From: Megaera polyxenophila
Lineage (GTDB): Bacteria; Pseudomonadota; Alphaproteobacteria; Rickettsiales; Rickettsiaceae
NCBI RefSeq assembly: GCF_029982035.1
Contig: NZ_CP104166.1
Location: forward strand, 992,001-1,056,000
DNA: 64,000 bases
Direction: 5' to 3'
Part shown: positions 43,396 to 52,843 of the stretch, piece after piece
Layout: each line of letters starts with the position of its first letter
Position numbering within the stretch: the first letter of the stretch is position 1
Notes under the pieces: generated by a model
What the model was told of the DNA's origin: nothing
The model's input: only the letters and a program-made list of their open reading frames with translations
Databases searched by the model: none
Made by a program: the position numbers and the translations under genes

Positions 43396-44907
43396 ATGGC
43401 AGAGAAAGCAATAAAAGCCGTTATTTTATCCAGAGTTTCCTCTAAAGATCAACAGGAAGGCTATTCTCTTGAAGTACAAACTGAAAGATTGGAAAAATAT
43501 TGTGATCGAAAAGGATTGCATATTTTAAAGAAGTTTAAAATAGTTGAATCTTCAACTAAGGGTGATCGAAAGGAATTTATGGAAATTATCAAATTCATAA
43601 AACAGCATCGTGAGCCTATAGCATTTGTTGCCGATAAGGTAGATCGCATTCAAAGAAGCCAGAAAGAAACTCCCTTACTTGATGAATTAGTTAGAAAAGG
43701 TAAACTGGAATTACATTTTAATAGTGAAAGTTACGTTATACATCAGGAATCTACTGCCCATGAATTAATGATGTGGGGGATGGGAGTTGTTATTGCCAAA
43801 TGTCATACTGATCTCTTAAGTGAAAATGTCAAAAAAAGTTTTAAACAGAAAGTTGAGGTTCACGGGGAATGGTATGGTAGTGCACCACTTGGTTATTTGA
43901 ATAAAAGAGATGAACGCGGTAGGGGACTAATTATAGTTGATCCCATCAAGGCCCCTTTAATCACAAAAATATTTGAAGAGTACGCAACAGGAGCATATAC
44001 TTTATCTGAAATGGTATTAAAAGCGAAAAGATGGGGTTTACGTAGTAAAAATGGTCATTACATAAATAAGACAGTTTTACATAGGATGATCCAGAATCCC
44101 TTCTACTATGGTGAAATGCGAGTAAAAGGCGAATTATGGCCACATCGTCATGAGGTTATTACTACTAGAGAAGTATTTAAAGCTTGCGAGGCAGTACGTA
44201 TGGGATGGAATAAAAAACCCTTTCAGTATAGGGGGAAGGAATTTCTGTTTAGGGGTATATTAAAATGTGCTATTACCGGCCGGTTGGTAACTTCTGATAC
44301 CAAAACCAAGAAATATGCAAATGGTAAAGTGGCAGAGTGGACATACTTACGAACATCGGATCCTGATAATCCGGAAAAGAAGTTATGGGTTAGAGAGGAT
44401 GAAATAACTAAACAGCTTGAAGATATTTTACAAAACCTTGGAATAAAGAATCCTGATATATTAAAGCAGGTAATTGAATATTTGATGAATGTTAATGAAG
44501 GAAAAAAACATAATTTTAATCGTGAAATTAGTGCATTAAAACAGGAACATACATCAATTCAAAATAAACTTGATAATTTAATAGATCTGGTAGCTGATGG
44601 AATTTTAACAAGGGAAGAATTTTTACATAAAAAAAATAAATTAAAAGAACGTCAATATGAATTAAGTGACTTACTCAAAAGCTACGACAGAGTAGATGAT
44701 AAATTTTCAAAAAAGCTTATAGGTCTTATAAACATTAGCTCTCAAGCTTATGAAACTTTCAAGGGTTCGACAGTAAATGAAAAAAGGGAATTACTGAATT
44801 TTATATTTGCGAACCTGGAACTAAAAGGCCGTAAGCTATGTTATACATTAGCTTTCCCGTTCTCAGAATTTGAAAAAATCAATAATTGTACCACGTGGCG
44901 GGAGTGA
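43396..44907 (+). CDS. Large serine recombinase, probable integrase of the element
   Basis: The 503-residue protein has a resolvase domain with the catalytic Ser15 in VILSRVSSKDQQEGYSLEVQ, a recombinase domain (WYGSAPLGYLNKRD, NKTVLHRMIQNPFYYGEM), a zinc-ribbon-like part that keeps only one Cys (LKCAITGRLVTSD) and a C-terminal coiled coil (KQEHTSIQNKLDNLIDLVAD). The reduced zinc ribbon is unusual. Its stop codon and last codons overlap the 3' end of tRNA-Asp by 12 bp, so the gene end is supplied by the attachment site. It likely integrates the element at this tRNA. Confidence 0.9.
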   Translation: MAEKAIKAVILSRVSSKDQQEGYSLEVQTERLEKYCDRKGLHILKKFKIVESSTKGDRKEFMEIIKFIKQHREPIAFVADKVDRIQRSQKETPLLDELVRKGKLELHFNSESYVIHQESTAHELMMWGMGVVIAKCHTDLLSENVKKSFKQKVEVHGEWYGSAPLGYLNKRDERGRGLIIVDPIKAPLITKIFEEYATGAYTLSEMVLKAKRWGLRSKNGHYINKTVLHRMIQNPFYYGEMRVKGELWPHRHEVITTREVFKACEAVRMGWNKKPFQYRGKEFLFRGILKCAITGRLVTSDTKTKKYANGKVAEWTYLRTSDPDNPEKKLWVREDEITKQLEDILQNLGIKNPDILKQVIEYLMNVNEGKKHNFNREISALKQEHTSIQNKLDNLIDLVADGILTREEFLHKKNKLKERQYELSDLLKSYDRVDDKFSKKLIGLINISSQAYETFKGSTVNEKRELLNFIFANLELKGRKLCYTLAFPFSEFEKINNCTTWRE

Positions 44908-44972
44908 CGGGACTCGAACCCGCGGCCTTCTGCGTGACAGGCAGATGCTCTAACCAACTGAGCTACACCCCC
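44896..44972 (-). tRNA. tRNA-Asp (GTC)
   Basis: The 77-nt gene folds as a full cloverleaf: acceptor GGGGGTG/CACTCCC, D arm TAGCTCAGTTGGTTAGAGC, anticodon loop CTGTCAC (anticodon GTC), T arm with GGTTCGAGTCCC, discriminator G, and an encoded CCA (plus-strand TGG at 44896-44898). The 3' end overlaps the end of the recombinase gene. It would be the chromosomal insertion site of the element. Confidence 0.97.
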
Positions 44973-45169
44973 TCCCTAATATAATAGACTTGCCAAATAT
45001 ATATTAATTTAAGCCGCTACGCAAGTATTATATGGGTAAATTTACTCTAACGCTCGAATTAAATATAATATTAGATCAATTACTTTAACTTAACCCTAAA
45101 GGATGGGGAATAGGTAAATCTCCATTCCGCCAACAGTATAGGATTAAATTTATCTTTACTATCAAGCCC

Positions 45170-48100
45170 TTACATATCACAATGATCCTGCATCGAGCCA
45201 TTATCGCCTGACAAGAATTTTTCTAATGGGATCGTATCTATATCTGATGGGACTGGATGCCAAGAAAGTTCTGTACCCGCTCTGGTAGCTCTTCCCGGTA
45301 TTGTTACTATCTCTCCGTCTGACCCAAGTGCAACCTCAGATATAGAGGAAGATGATGTAGAGGAGGAAGAATATGACATACTACCCGAAGAGGAGGATGA
45401 GGAAGAAGACGACGATGACGAAATCGAATATGACGTCATACTACTGCTAGATGAGGATGAAATAGAAGAACAGGAAGAGCTGCTGTCCATGGTAGGATCA
45501 TACATCTTTTGTAGGTAAATAGTCTGGTCTATCTCATCAGTTGGTACTTCCGGTTTAGTCTTAAGAAATTCATTGACTACTTGACGAGCGATTTGCAGAT
45601 TATAAAATATTTCGTCATCTGTTTTTCCTAGTTCAAAAACAATTGCCCCCATGTAAGTATTAATTGTAGAAGCAATCATCTTACTACCTGATTTTATTAC
45701 CAAATCTAATACACTTTTGCCCTGTTTATTTTTTGCATGTAAATCGAGTAACCCTACATCATGCCAACCAACAACAGGACAAAATTTACTTAAAGCAAAT
45801 TCATAAAAAGCAAAAGGATCTCCGGCTTTAGAAAAAGCTACATGTAAAGGATTCTCACCATAGTGATTTTTTATATTTAAGTTAAAGGCAACTGCTGGAA
45901 ACCTATTTTTATGTCCATGTGAATCTTTAGTTTTTAGATATCCCTCAGTAATTGAAGATGCTAGATAATGACCTGCTGTATTGCCTTCTTTATCAACCAT
46001 ATCTTCTTGTCCTGCTTTCATAGAACGCACGATGGAAAATAAGGAACTAATAAATTCCGATTTAGCACTTGGTTTATCACTACTACTATAAAAAAAGTCA
46101 AACATATCCCTAAATAACAAATGCAACAGATTCCTGCCATATACATCGCAATCTTCTAGTGATAACTGCTTAAGTATATTTTCATCCCTAAGAAATACTA
46201 AATACAAATATCTGCCCTGTTCTCCTGGTAATTTACCAAAAAGGCTCGTTAAAAAGCCACTACCATCTTTATTCTTCAGATTAATATCTGCTCCTTTCTC
46301 TACAAAGAATAAAGCAGTTTCAATCAGCTTATCCTGCTTATTATGATCAATCTTGTACTGCCGAATACGAGGTATGTCATATACTTCCTTATAATTAAGC
46401 TGAGACTCCCTACCAACTTCTGTTAGCTTGTTTGCTATTAAATGTAGGTATCCCTTACCATTATATACAAAATTAATATCTGCCCCTACTTTTAAGAATT
46501 GATCAATAATTTCCATATCGGCGTACCCTGAACAAATTACATCATAAAGCACTTTAGAAATATTCTCTTTTTCAAATAAAGCTCTTTTTACTAAATCGTC
46601 CAAAATTTTGGTATTAAATAACTGTTTTGAAACAGTTGGGTTATAATCGGCAAGCCTGATTAGCATATTTAACAGCGCAGGTATTTTGATATTCTTTGTT
46701 CCTTCGGAGTCTATATGGTCAATAAAATAACCCGCACTATCAAGTAATGAATATTCTTGTTCTATGGTTCTTCCTACTAAGCTCTTTATTACTAAAGATA
46801 AATCCTTAACAAGGTAATCTTCTATATTTTTTAATGTCTCAATTTTTAACCGGGTATCTGTTTCCAATTTTTTTACAGTATTAAAATCAAAAAACCCTGT
46901 AATCTTTGTGGCAACTTTTATCATTTGGTCGATGAATAAAACCGCATTAAGTTTTCCGTTCACTAATTTTGTAAAACTATTAGAAAACGATAGTTCAATG
47001 TTAATAAAGTTCAGATTAGATAGAAACTCCTGCAATTCACTAACTTTGCCAGAAGTACGCAAATAGTAACAAAATTTAATAGCATTTTGAGCTTTTGCTA
47101 AAAATTTTATATTTTCATTGATTCCTAAAATTTTGTTATAATAACTTTTCTCTGATTCATTATACTTATAAGCAGAAGATCTAGAAAGGAATTCTGAAGA
47201 TGATAAATATGCATACTCTTTAATAATCGAAATTATAGATTCCTCAAAAACGTCTCCTATTGCTTGATAAATATTAGAAAAGAGAGAATTTTCAAATTTT
47301 TTAGCCGCGATATGTTCTGTCTGCATTTTTGTTAATGAAGTAATCGCTGTATCTGTATATTTTAATTGCTCCAAATAATATTTAGCTTTACCTAAACTAG
47401 AATTAATCAAATATTCTGGTTCTTTTGAAAAATTCAAAGGCAACTCTTCTGGATCTAGATATTCCATTACAATAGACATTAGGCTACTTTTATCCGTATA
47501 TTTACTAATAGCCCTTGTTAAAAGCGGTTTACTAGTCAGGCTGCTTTCATTAAAACACGAGATAATAATTTCCGATAAATCTTTAAAATACTCTTCTTGT
47601 AAGTCTATAGTTTTTTGACTTGACCCCTCCTGATCTACTGTGGTTAATTGCCCATATTTCGGGCGTAAAATAACATCTTCTCGTTTTACACTTCCATCCT
47701 TTCCCCTTACAAACCCTAAATCATAAAAATCCTGAACCTTAAGAAATTTTTTATGATTAAATTCCTTTTGTTTATATAAAACCCCCCTATAGTTTTCTAG
47801 AAGGATCATTAAATTTTGTGAGCTGCTTTTATCAGGTTCAACAAAGTCATATAATAAGGAAAAATCTTTCCCTAGAAGGCTTACCTTCTTTACTATTTCC
47901 TCTACTTCAGATAAAAGTGGCTCTAAAAAACCTATCATCCCCCCTTCACTAAAATCAATTGCCCCTGTTTCGGGCATAAGCTTACGGTCTCCCCATGTTT
48001 TTAAGTAGCCGCGCAAAACTATTAACAAATCAGTACTTTCCTGAAGAAAATTAATGCGTTGATCGTTGATTTCTTGCTCAGCGACAAATGCTCCCTGTAA

Positions 48101-48838
48101 GTTTTTCATACTAAAGATAAAACCTCCTATATTATCTTCATCACCTGGTTTATTAGGCAATTTTGTAAGTAAAGGTAATTTCTCTTTTGTGGTTTTTAAG
48201 AAATCTTTCCTTGAATTTATTTTGGATTTAAGAGGTTCGATACGAGCTAGAGAAATCAGACTATTGGCTGTATCGATTAATTCCCGCGCAGATAATTCTA
48301 CTACCAAACTCTCTAGCTTAAGTGATACTTCATTCAATGGATGACGATAAGGCAAATAAATAAGGGAATCAACCATTTTAGAAGGTTGCAAAGGTTCAGA
48401 ACTTGGGCTCCTTAATGTCTGCAGCTCTTTTTGTTTTTCAGCTAATTCTTTATTGAATTCTTTTTGCTTTTTCTTTATTATAGCTTCCATTTTTTGGATA
48501 TCGCCTCGGTTAGGCTTAGTTGAAACCATAGAAAGCCCAAGGTCTTCCCTCTCTTTTTTAGGTAAGTATATAATTTTTTCGTTTATTCTTTCTATTTCTT
48601 GAACGAGTTGTGCTATTTTTTTTGCTTTCTGTACGTCCTCCTCTATTTCCTGCTCGATTTTTTCTTTTTCCACAGCAACCTTAGTTTTTGCCAATGTTAA
48701 CTCTTCTGGCCCGGAAACCAGCAAAATCGCAGCAAACTTATTCAAAGCTTTAAGAATATCTTGGGGTGATATAACTATCCCCTTTCCTCTTAGTTTATGC
48801 TCCTTATGCTCTTCAAACCTTTTTTCCCCTTTTCCCAT
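45170..48838 (-). CDS. Giant ankyrin-repeat protein with C-terminal Ser-rich tract, effector candidate
   Basis: This 1222-residue protein has an N-terminal coiled coil (KTKVAVEKEKIEQEIEEDVQ), a long helical middle, and ankyrin repeats at about 760-1090 (IIDQFLKVGADINFVYNGKG, FFVEKGADINLKNKDGSGFL, CDVYGRNLLHLLF, LNIKNHYGENPLHVAFSKAG, NKQGKSVLDLVIKSG). A Ser-rich tract at about 1118-1166 uses mixed Ser codons, so it is not simple triplet slippage. The last 56 residues follow. Rickettsial ankyrin proteins are often secreted to the host cell, but no secretion signal is proven here. It lies just outside the tRNA-Asp boundary. Frame intact. Confidence 0.8.
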   Translation of the reverse strand: MGKGEKRFEEHKEHKLRGKGIVISPQDILKALNKFAAILLVSGPEELTLAKTKVAVEKEKIEQEIEEDVQKAKKIAQLVQEIERINEKIIYLPKKEREDLGLSMVSTKPNRGDIQKMEAIIKKKQKEFNKELAEKQKELQTLRSPSSEPLQPSKMVDSLIYLPYRHPLNEVSLKLESLVVELSARELIDTANSLISLARIEPLKSKINSRKDFLKTTKEKLPLLTKLPNKPGDEDNIGGFIFSMKNLQGAFVAEQEINDQRINFLQESTDLLIVLRGYLKTWGDRKLMPETGAIDFSEGGMIGFLEPLLSEVEEIVKKVSLLGKDFSLLYDFVEPDKSSSQNLMILLENYRGVLYKQKEFNHKKFLKVQDFYDLGFVRGKDGSVKREDVILRPKYGQLTTVDQEGSSQKTIDLQEEYFKDLSEIIISCFNESSLTSKPLLTRAISKYTDKSSLMSIVMEYLDPEELPLNFSKEPEYLINSSLGKAKYYLEQLKYTDTAITSLTKMQTEHIAAKKFENSLFSNIYQAIGDVFEESIISIIKEYAYLSSSEFLSRSSAYKYNESEKSYYNKILGINENIKFLAKAQNAIKFCYYLRTSGKVSELQEFLSNLNFINIELSFSNSFTKLVNGKLNAVLFIDQMIKVATKITGFFDFNTVKKLETDTRLKIETLKNIEDYLVKDLSLVIKSLVGRTIEQEYSLLDSAGYFIDHIDSEGTKNIKIPALLNMLIRLADYNPTVSKQLFNTKILDDLVKRALFEKENISKVLYDVICSGYADMEIIDQFLKVGADINFVYNGKGYLHLIANKLTEVGRESQLNYKEVYDIPRIRQYKIDHNKQDKLIETALFFVEKGADINLKNKDGSGFLTSLFGKLPGEQGRYLYLVFLRDENILKQLSLEDCDVYGRNLLHLLFRDMFDFFYSSSDKPSAKSEFISSLFSIVRSMKAGQEDMVDKEGNTAGHYLASSITEGYLKTKDSHGHKNRFPAVAFNLNIKNHYGENPLHVAFSKAGDPFAFYEFALSKFCPVVGWHDVGLLDLHAKNKQGKSVLDLVIKSGSKMIASTINTYMGAIVFELGKTDDEIFYNLQIARQVVNEFLKTKPEVPTDEIDQTIYLQKMYDPTMDSSSSCSSISSSSSSSMTSYSISSSSSSSSSSSSGSMSYSSSSTSSSSISEVALGSDGEIVTIPGRATRAGTELSWHPVPSDIDTIPLEKFLSGDNGSMQDHCDM

Positions 48839-48910
48839 AAAAATACTACTCTTACCATTGCTTAAATTTTAGAATACAAAAACTACAGATTTTTAATTTA
48901 TAGTTGAATA

Positions 48911-49514
48911 TTTATAGTCCCTTTGGTGGTGAAAACCTCCATCTTCCAGATGGAAAAGCTTTAGCTTGTCTAATGCGCCATGATGCGGTAGCATCATAAG
49001 TCTATGACTTACTATAACAAAAGATCACATTCAGTTTTTTATCATCGTTATCATATAGTATGGATAACGAAATATCGCTATAAGGTACTTACTTACGACA
49101 TAAAAAAACGTGTTCGGGAACTAGTGTTACAGGTAGCTGAGGAAATGAGTATAAAGATAGAAAATGGCGTTGTATCAAGCGACCATGTCCATATATTTGC
49201 AAATATTCCTCCGCATATTAAAATTAGTGAATTTGTTCAGAAAGCTAAGGGAAGATCATCTAAAAGAATACAGGAAGAATTTCCGATACTAAAAAAGAAA
49301 TACTGGGGTAGACATTTATGGGGCAGAGGATACTTCAGTTCAACTAGCGGTAATGTTACAGATGATATGATTAACGAATATATCAACAAACACACTGACG
49401 CTCATGAGACCGACTTTACTTCAAATATTAGGCTAGAATGAGCTTTAGCTTGATAAGCGACTTCTAGTCGCAAAGATCAAACTTTCATCTCTCAGATGAA
49501 AGTGGTTGATTTAA
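48911..49514 (+). mobile_element. IS200-type element, copy 2
   Basis: The 604-bp element appears identical to 41064-41667, including both subterminal hairpins and the pre-tnpA hairpin. Its left flank lies in the short region upstream of the ankyrin gene start at 48838, so it could influence its promoter. 49515-49717 is AT-rich with no gene. Confidence 0.88.
49004..49441 (+). CDS. tnpA: IS200/IS605 TnpA transposase, copy 2
   Basis: The 145-residue protein is the same as the one at 41157-41594, with HUH residues His61 and His63 and Tyr126. The frame is intact. It lies divergently from the large ankyrin gene and upstream of a second ankyrin-type gene. Confidence 0.95.
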   Translation: MTYYNKRSHSVFYHRYHIVWITKYRYKVLTYDIKKRVRELVLQVAEEMSIKIENGVVSSDHVHIFANIPPHIKISEFVQKAKGRSSKRIQEEFPILKKKYWGRHLWGRGYFSSTSGNVTDDMINEYINKHTDAHETDFTSNIRLE

Positions 49515-49717
49515 AGCATTATTCTAAAAATTCTATTTATGTCAAGTTTAACTTATAGTTAAACTTATATTTACAAAAAATAGCTAGCAGTATAAGCTAA
49601 TTATATTAAACAAAAGGTTAAAGTGATTAAAGCTATCACAACCATAAGTGAATTTAATAGTTGAAAAATGAAAAAAATAATATATTTTTGGCCTCAAATT
49701 ATTAAAATAATATTATT

Positions 49718-50696
49718 ATGGGATTTATTAATTATTTATACTGTTGTTTTGGAGCGATATTCGATTGCTTGAGCTGTTGTTTTCGGAGTAAAGAAGACGG
49801 AAAGCGATCACTTAGTGATTTCTTTCCAGATTCTGGGGAAGATCAATCTCAGCAAAAAAAATCTGAAGTGGAGCTAATAATAGTATCTCCTACAATAGAT
49901 GATGAAAAATCTTCTCCTATACAAAAATCTGAACACAAAGAATTTAAACCTAGGTTAGGGCTTGTAATACCAGAAAGCTTTGATCGGTTGGATAAAAGGC
50001 TGGTAAAAGACCCTGAGGATGAAACATTAATTCAGATTTATCAAAAACTATCACCAGCGGCGGTATCCGAGAAAATCTCAACAGAGTTGTGTTCTACAAT
50101 TATTGATGGAAACCTAGAAAATTTAAAAAATTATTTAAAACTGACAAAAAAACTAAGTATAAAGAAACTAATTGAACAAAATGAACTTGACGTTATATTA
50201 AGCACTTGTTTATCCTTTAGTGCAGAATCAGGATCAATAAAAATCTTAAAAGAGTTGATGTTTTTTATATCGGAATTTCCAAAAGATGACCAAGAATATA
50301 TTTTAAAAGCTTACCCATTAGCTCTCCAGGAAGCAACAAAAAAAGGGCATACAGATTTTATAAAAGAATTAGCCAATTATTTTTACCAAATTGTGCCTGA
50401 TGGTCATACATTTTTTGAAAAAGCAAAAACAGATGCTATAAGCAAAGCAAAAAGTCTTTATGATGCTCCCAAAAACCAGGAAGAAGTTTTAAAGACTTTA
50501 GAATCCTTAAAATATGAATCTCAACGGCAAGACGTTATTATTGACTTAACAAGAGGCACTCATTACCACCTCACCACCTGAACTAACTCTCAGTATAGGA
50601 GAAGCACTAGAAATACCCATACCTTCTCATCGCACTCTGGAATCAGAAGTTGATCAGATCGGAGACTTAGAGGGATCATCCATGCATGTATATTAG
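49718..50696 (+). pseudogene. Ankyrin-like protein with Cys-rich N-terminus and frameshifted tail
   Basis: The 287-residue frame (49718-50581) begins MGFINYLYCCFGAIFDCLSC, whose clustered cysteines could be lipid-modified in a host cell. The middle has helical repeats of ankyrin type (STIIDGNLENLKNYLKLTKK, SFSAESGSIKILKELMFFIS, ALQEATKKGHTDFIKELANY). It stops at 50579-50581, but another frame continues without a break to 50694-50696 with SPPELTLSIGEALEIPIPSH and ESEVDQIGDLEGSSMHVY, a tail like that of the ankyrin giant next door. A single-base change near 50550 would explain this. It may still make a shortened protein. Confidence 0.6.
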
Positions 50697-52265
50697 TTAT
50701 ATCCTGGAATTTATTAGTTTTATAGTATCTTCAATACCAAAAAGCTTAATAAATGACCCAAGCCGTGGGCCTTGGGACTGCCCAAGTAAAATTTCATACA
50801 GCTCTTTAAAGAAATCTCGGAGGTTCTCATAGCCCGCATTAGTACCAATAGTATAAATCTGGTTTTGAATTTCTTCAGCAGTTATGTCTAGGGAAGAATT
50901 AACTAAAATTTCTTTAATCTGACGCAACAGTTTTTTATGATTATCATCCGGTGTAAGGTATTTCTTAGTAGCTTTTACAAAATCGTTATAATAGGTAATT
51001 GCATAACCGACCATGTGATCCAGGTACGGAGCGTTTTCCGGATTAGCCTTGGGCGCATATTTGCTGATAAATCCCCATAGTACGGATTTATCCTCAGGGT
51101 TACAAACTGCTGCTAGATTAAGCAGTAAACTAAAACTAATTCCGTAGGTATCTATCTTCGGAACATTACCTTTATGGATATGAAAAACAGGATTAACCAG
51201 TTTTTTGGTTATATCTTCTTCTTCGTGATATTTACTATTAAAAACTAAATATTCATCAACAGTCTTTGGTATTACATCAAAATATAGCCTTTTTGCTTTA
51301 CCAGGTGATTGATACATAAATAGAGCAATACTCTCTAAAGGCGCATAATGTAGCCACTCATCAACGCTTATGCTGTTGCCTTTGGATTTTGAAATCTTGC
51401 TTCCCTTCTCATCCAGGAATAATTCATAAAAAAACTGAATCGGTACTTTACCACCGAGAATTTTACATATGCTACTATAAATTTCACCGTTTGGTAAATG
51501 ATCCTTACCGTACATTTCATAATCGACGTCAAGAGCGGCCCAGCGCATACCGAAGTCCGGTTTCCACTGCAATTTGCAATTCCCTCCAGTTACCGGAACT
51601 TCCACTAATTCATTCCGCTTATTACGATAAAACACCGAACCGTTTTCGCGGCTAACTTTTTCGATTGGCACTTGCAGCACTACGCCCGTCTCAGGACAAA
51701 TAGGCATAAAAGGTGAATATGTCTTCTGACGTTCCTGGCGAAAAGTAGGAAGCATCAAATTCATTATTTCATCATATTTCTCGATTGTTTTAAGCATCAT
51801 ATGATCGAACATACCGGCTTTATAACATTCTGTTGCACTATAAAAACTATACTCAAAACCGAACCTGTCTAAAAACGACCTAAGCTTTGCATTCATATAA
51901 TGCCCAAAACTTTCTGCCTCCCCAAAAGGATCAGGTATAGAGGTAAGGGGCTTACCCATATGAGCCGCAACCATTTCCTGATTAGGAATGTTAGATGGAA
52001 CTTTTCTTAATCCATCCATATCGTCGGAAAAACAGATTAACTTTGTCGGTATATCGCAAATCTGTTTAAATGCTTCCCTAACCATGGTAGTTCTTGTAAC
52101 CTCGGCAAAAGTACCGATATGAGGTAACCCAGATGGACCATAACCTGTTTCAAATAGAATATAACCTTTTGCAGGAGTTACCCCACCTATAAGGTCATAA
52201 ATCCTTTTTGCCTCTACAAAAGGCCAAGCAGTTGATTTTAGTAAATCATCAAAGTTAAATGCCAT
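50697..52265 (-). CDS. lysS: Class I lysyl-tRNA synthetase
   Basis: This 522-residue enzyme charges tRNA-Lys. It has the class I HIGH equivalent GPSGLPHIG (43-51) and KISKSKGNSISV (near residue 290) as the KMSKS loop. Class I LysRS is usual for Rickettsia and other alpha-proteobacteria and archaea, while most bacteria use class II. The frame is intact. It is divergent from dsbB, and the stop lies 1 bp from the end of the ankyrin-type gene. It is part of the core chromosome. Confidence 0.96.
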   Translation of the reverse strand: MAFNFDDLLKSTAWPFVEAKRIYDLIGGVTPAKGYILFETGYGPSGLPHIGTFAEVTRTTMVREAFKQICDIPTKLICFSDDMDGLRKVPSNIPNQEMVAAHMGKPLTSIPDPFGEAESFGHYMNAKLRSFLDRFGFEYSFYSATECYKAGMFDHMMLKTIEKYDEIMNLMLPTFRQERQKTYSPFMPICPETGVVLQVPIEKVSRENGSVFYRNKRNELVEVPVTGGNCKLQWKPDFGMRWAALDVDYEMYGKDHLPNGEIYSSICKILGGKVPIQFFYELFLDEKGSKISKSKGNSISVDEWLHYAPLESIALFMYQSPGKAKRLYFDVIPKTVDEYLVFNSKYHEEEDITKKLVNPVFHIHKGNVPKIDTYGISFSLLLNLAAVCNPEDKSVLWGFISKYAPKANPENAPYLDHMVGYAITYYNDFVKATKKYLTPDDNHKKLLRQIKEILVNSSLDITAEEIQNQIYTIGTNAGYENLRDFFKELYEILLGQSQGPRLGSFIKLFGIEDTIKLINSRI

Positions 52266-52350
52266 AAAAACCTAAAAATATTCTTGCAAATTACCATAAG
52301 AATTATAACCTATATAACTATAAATTTATAGCGCAAAACTAAAAAAACTT

Positions 52351-52824
52351 ATGTTAACAAGAAACCCTTATATTTTACTGCTTTTACTGGCAAGTTTCTG
52401 TTTGTTTAGTGCTTATTTTGTTGAATACATAATACAATTAGCCCCCTGCCCTTTATGTATATACCAAAGATTTCCATATCTAATATTTATTTTCGTCTCA
52501 ATAATTGCAATAGCCGGAAAGGAATATAAAGCATGCAATACTTATTTAGTAATAACAGCACTCGGCACAATAGTTCTAGCAGGTTATCATACAGGAATCG
52601 AAAGAGGTGTTTTTGAGCTCTCAAGTCTATGCAAACCACTAATTTCCGTAACAGATAATATTTCAGTGCAAGATTTTACAAAATTGCTATATAATCAGAA
52701 AATAGCGATGTGCAACAAACCAGCACTAGTGGTATTTAACCTCTCCATGGCAGAATGGAACTTATTATTGAACATAATACTGCTTGTTTTCTTTATCAAA
52801 TACAGAAACTTTCAGGAAAAATAA
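52351..52824 (+). CDS. dsbB: Disulfide bond formation protein DsbB
   Basis: The 157-residue inner-membrane protein has four membrane segments, the first active pair CPLC (Cys33, Cys36) in the first periplasmic loop, and a second pair, Cys94 and Cys121. It reoxidises DsbA and passes electrons to quinone. This could help the periplasmic Cys-rich Tra proteins fold. It is the first gene of a run dsbB-coq7-sixA on the plus strand and is divergent from lysS across 85 bp, which includes a 14-bp palindrome (52318-52331). Confidence 0.93.
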   Translation: MLTRNPYILLLLLASFCLFSAYFVEYIIQLAPCPLCIYQRFPYLIFIFVSIIAIAGKEYKACNTYLVITALGTIVLAGYHTGIERGVFELSSLCKPLISVTDNISVQDFTKLLYNQKIAMCNKPALVVFNLSMAEWNLLLNIILLVFFIKYRNFQEK

Positions 52825-52843
52825 TTTAGGGAATAAGTAAAAA

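Noticed and set aside
45356..45490. GA-rich repetitive stretch, as a possible repeat array or CRISPR
   Set aside because: It encodes the Ser tract of the ankyrin protein. There are no evenly spaced repeats or spacers, and no CRISPR array is present in the window.
52318..52331. Palindrome CTATAAATTTATAG between lysS and dsbB
   Set aside because: It is AT-only apart from its ends and could arise by chance in such a genome. It is not strong enough to call an operator.
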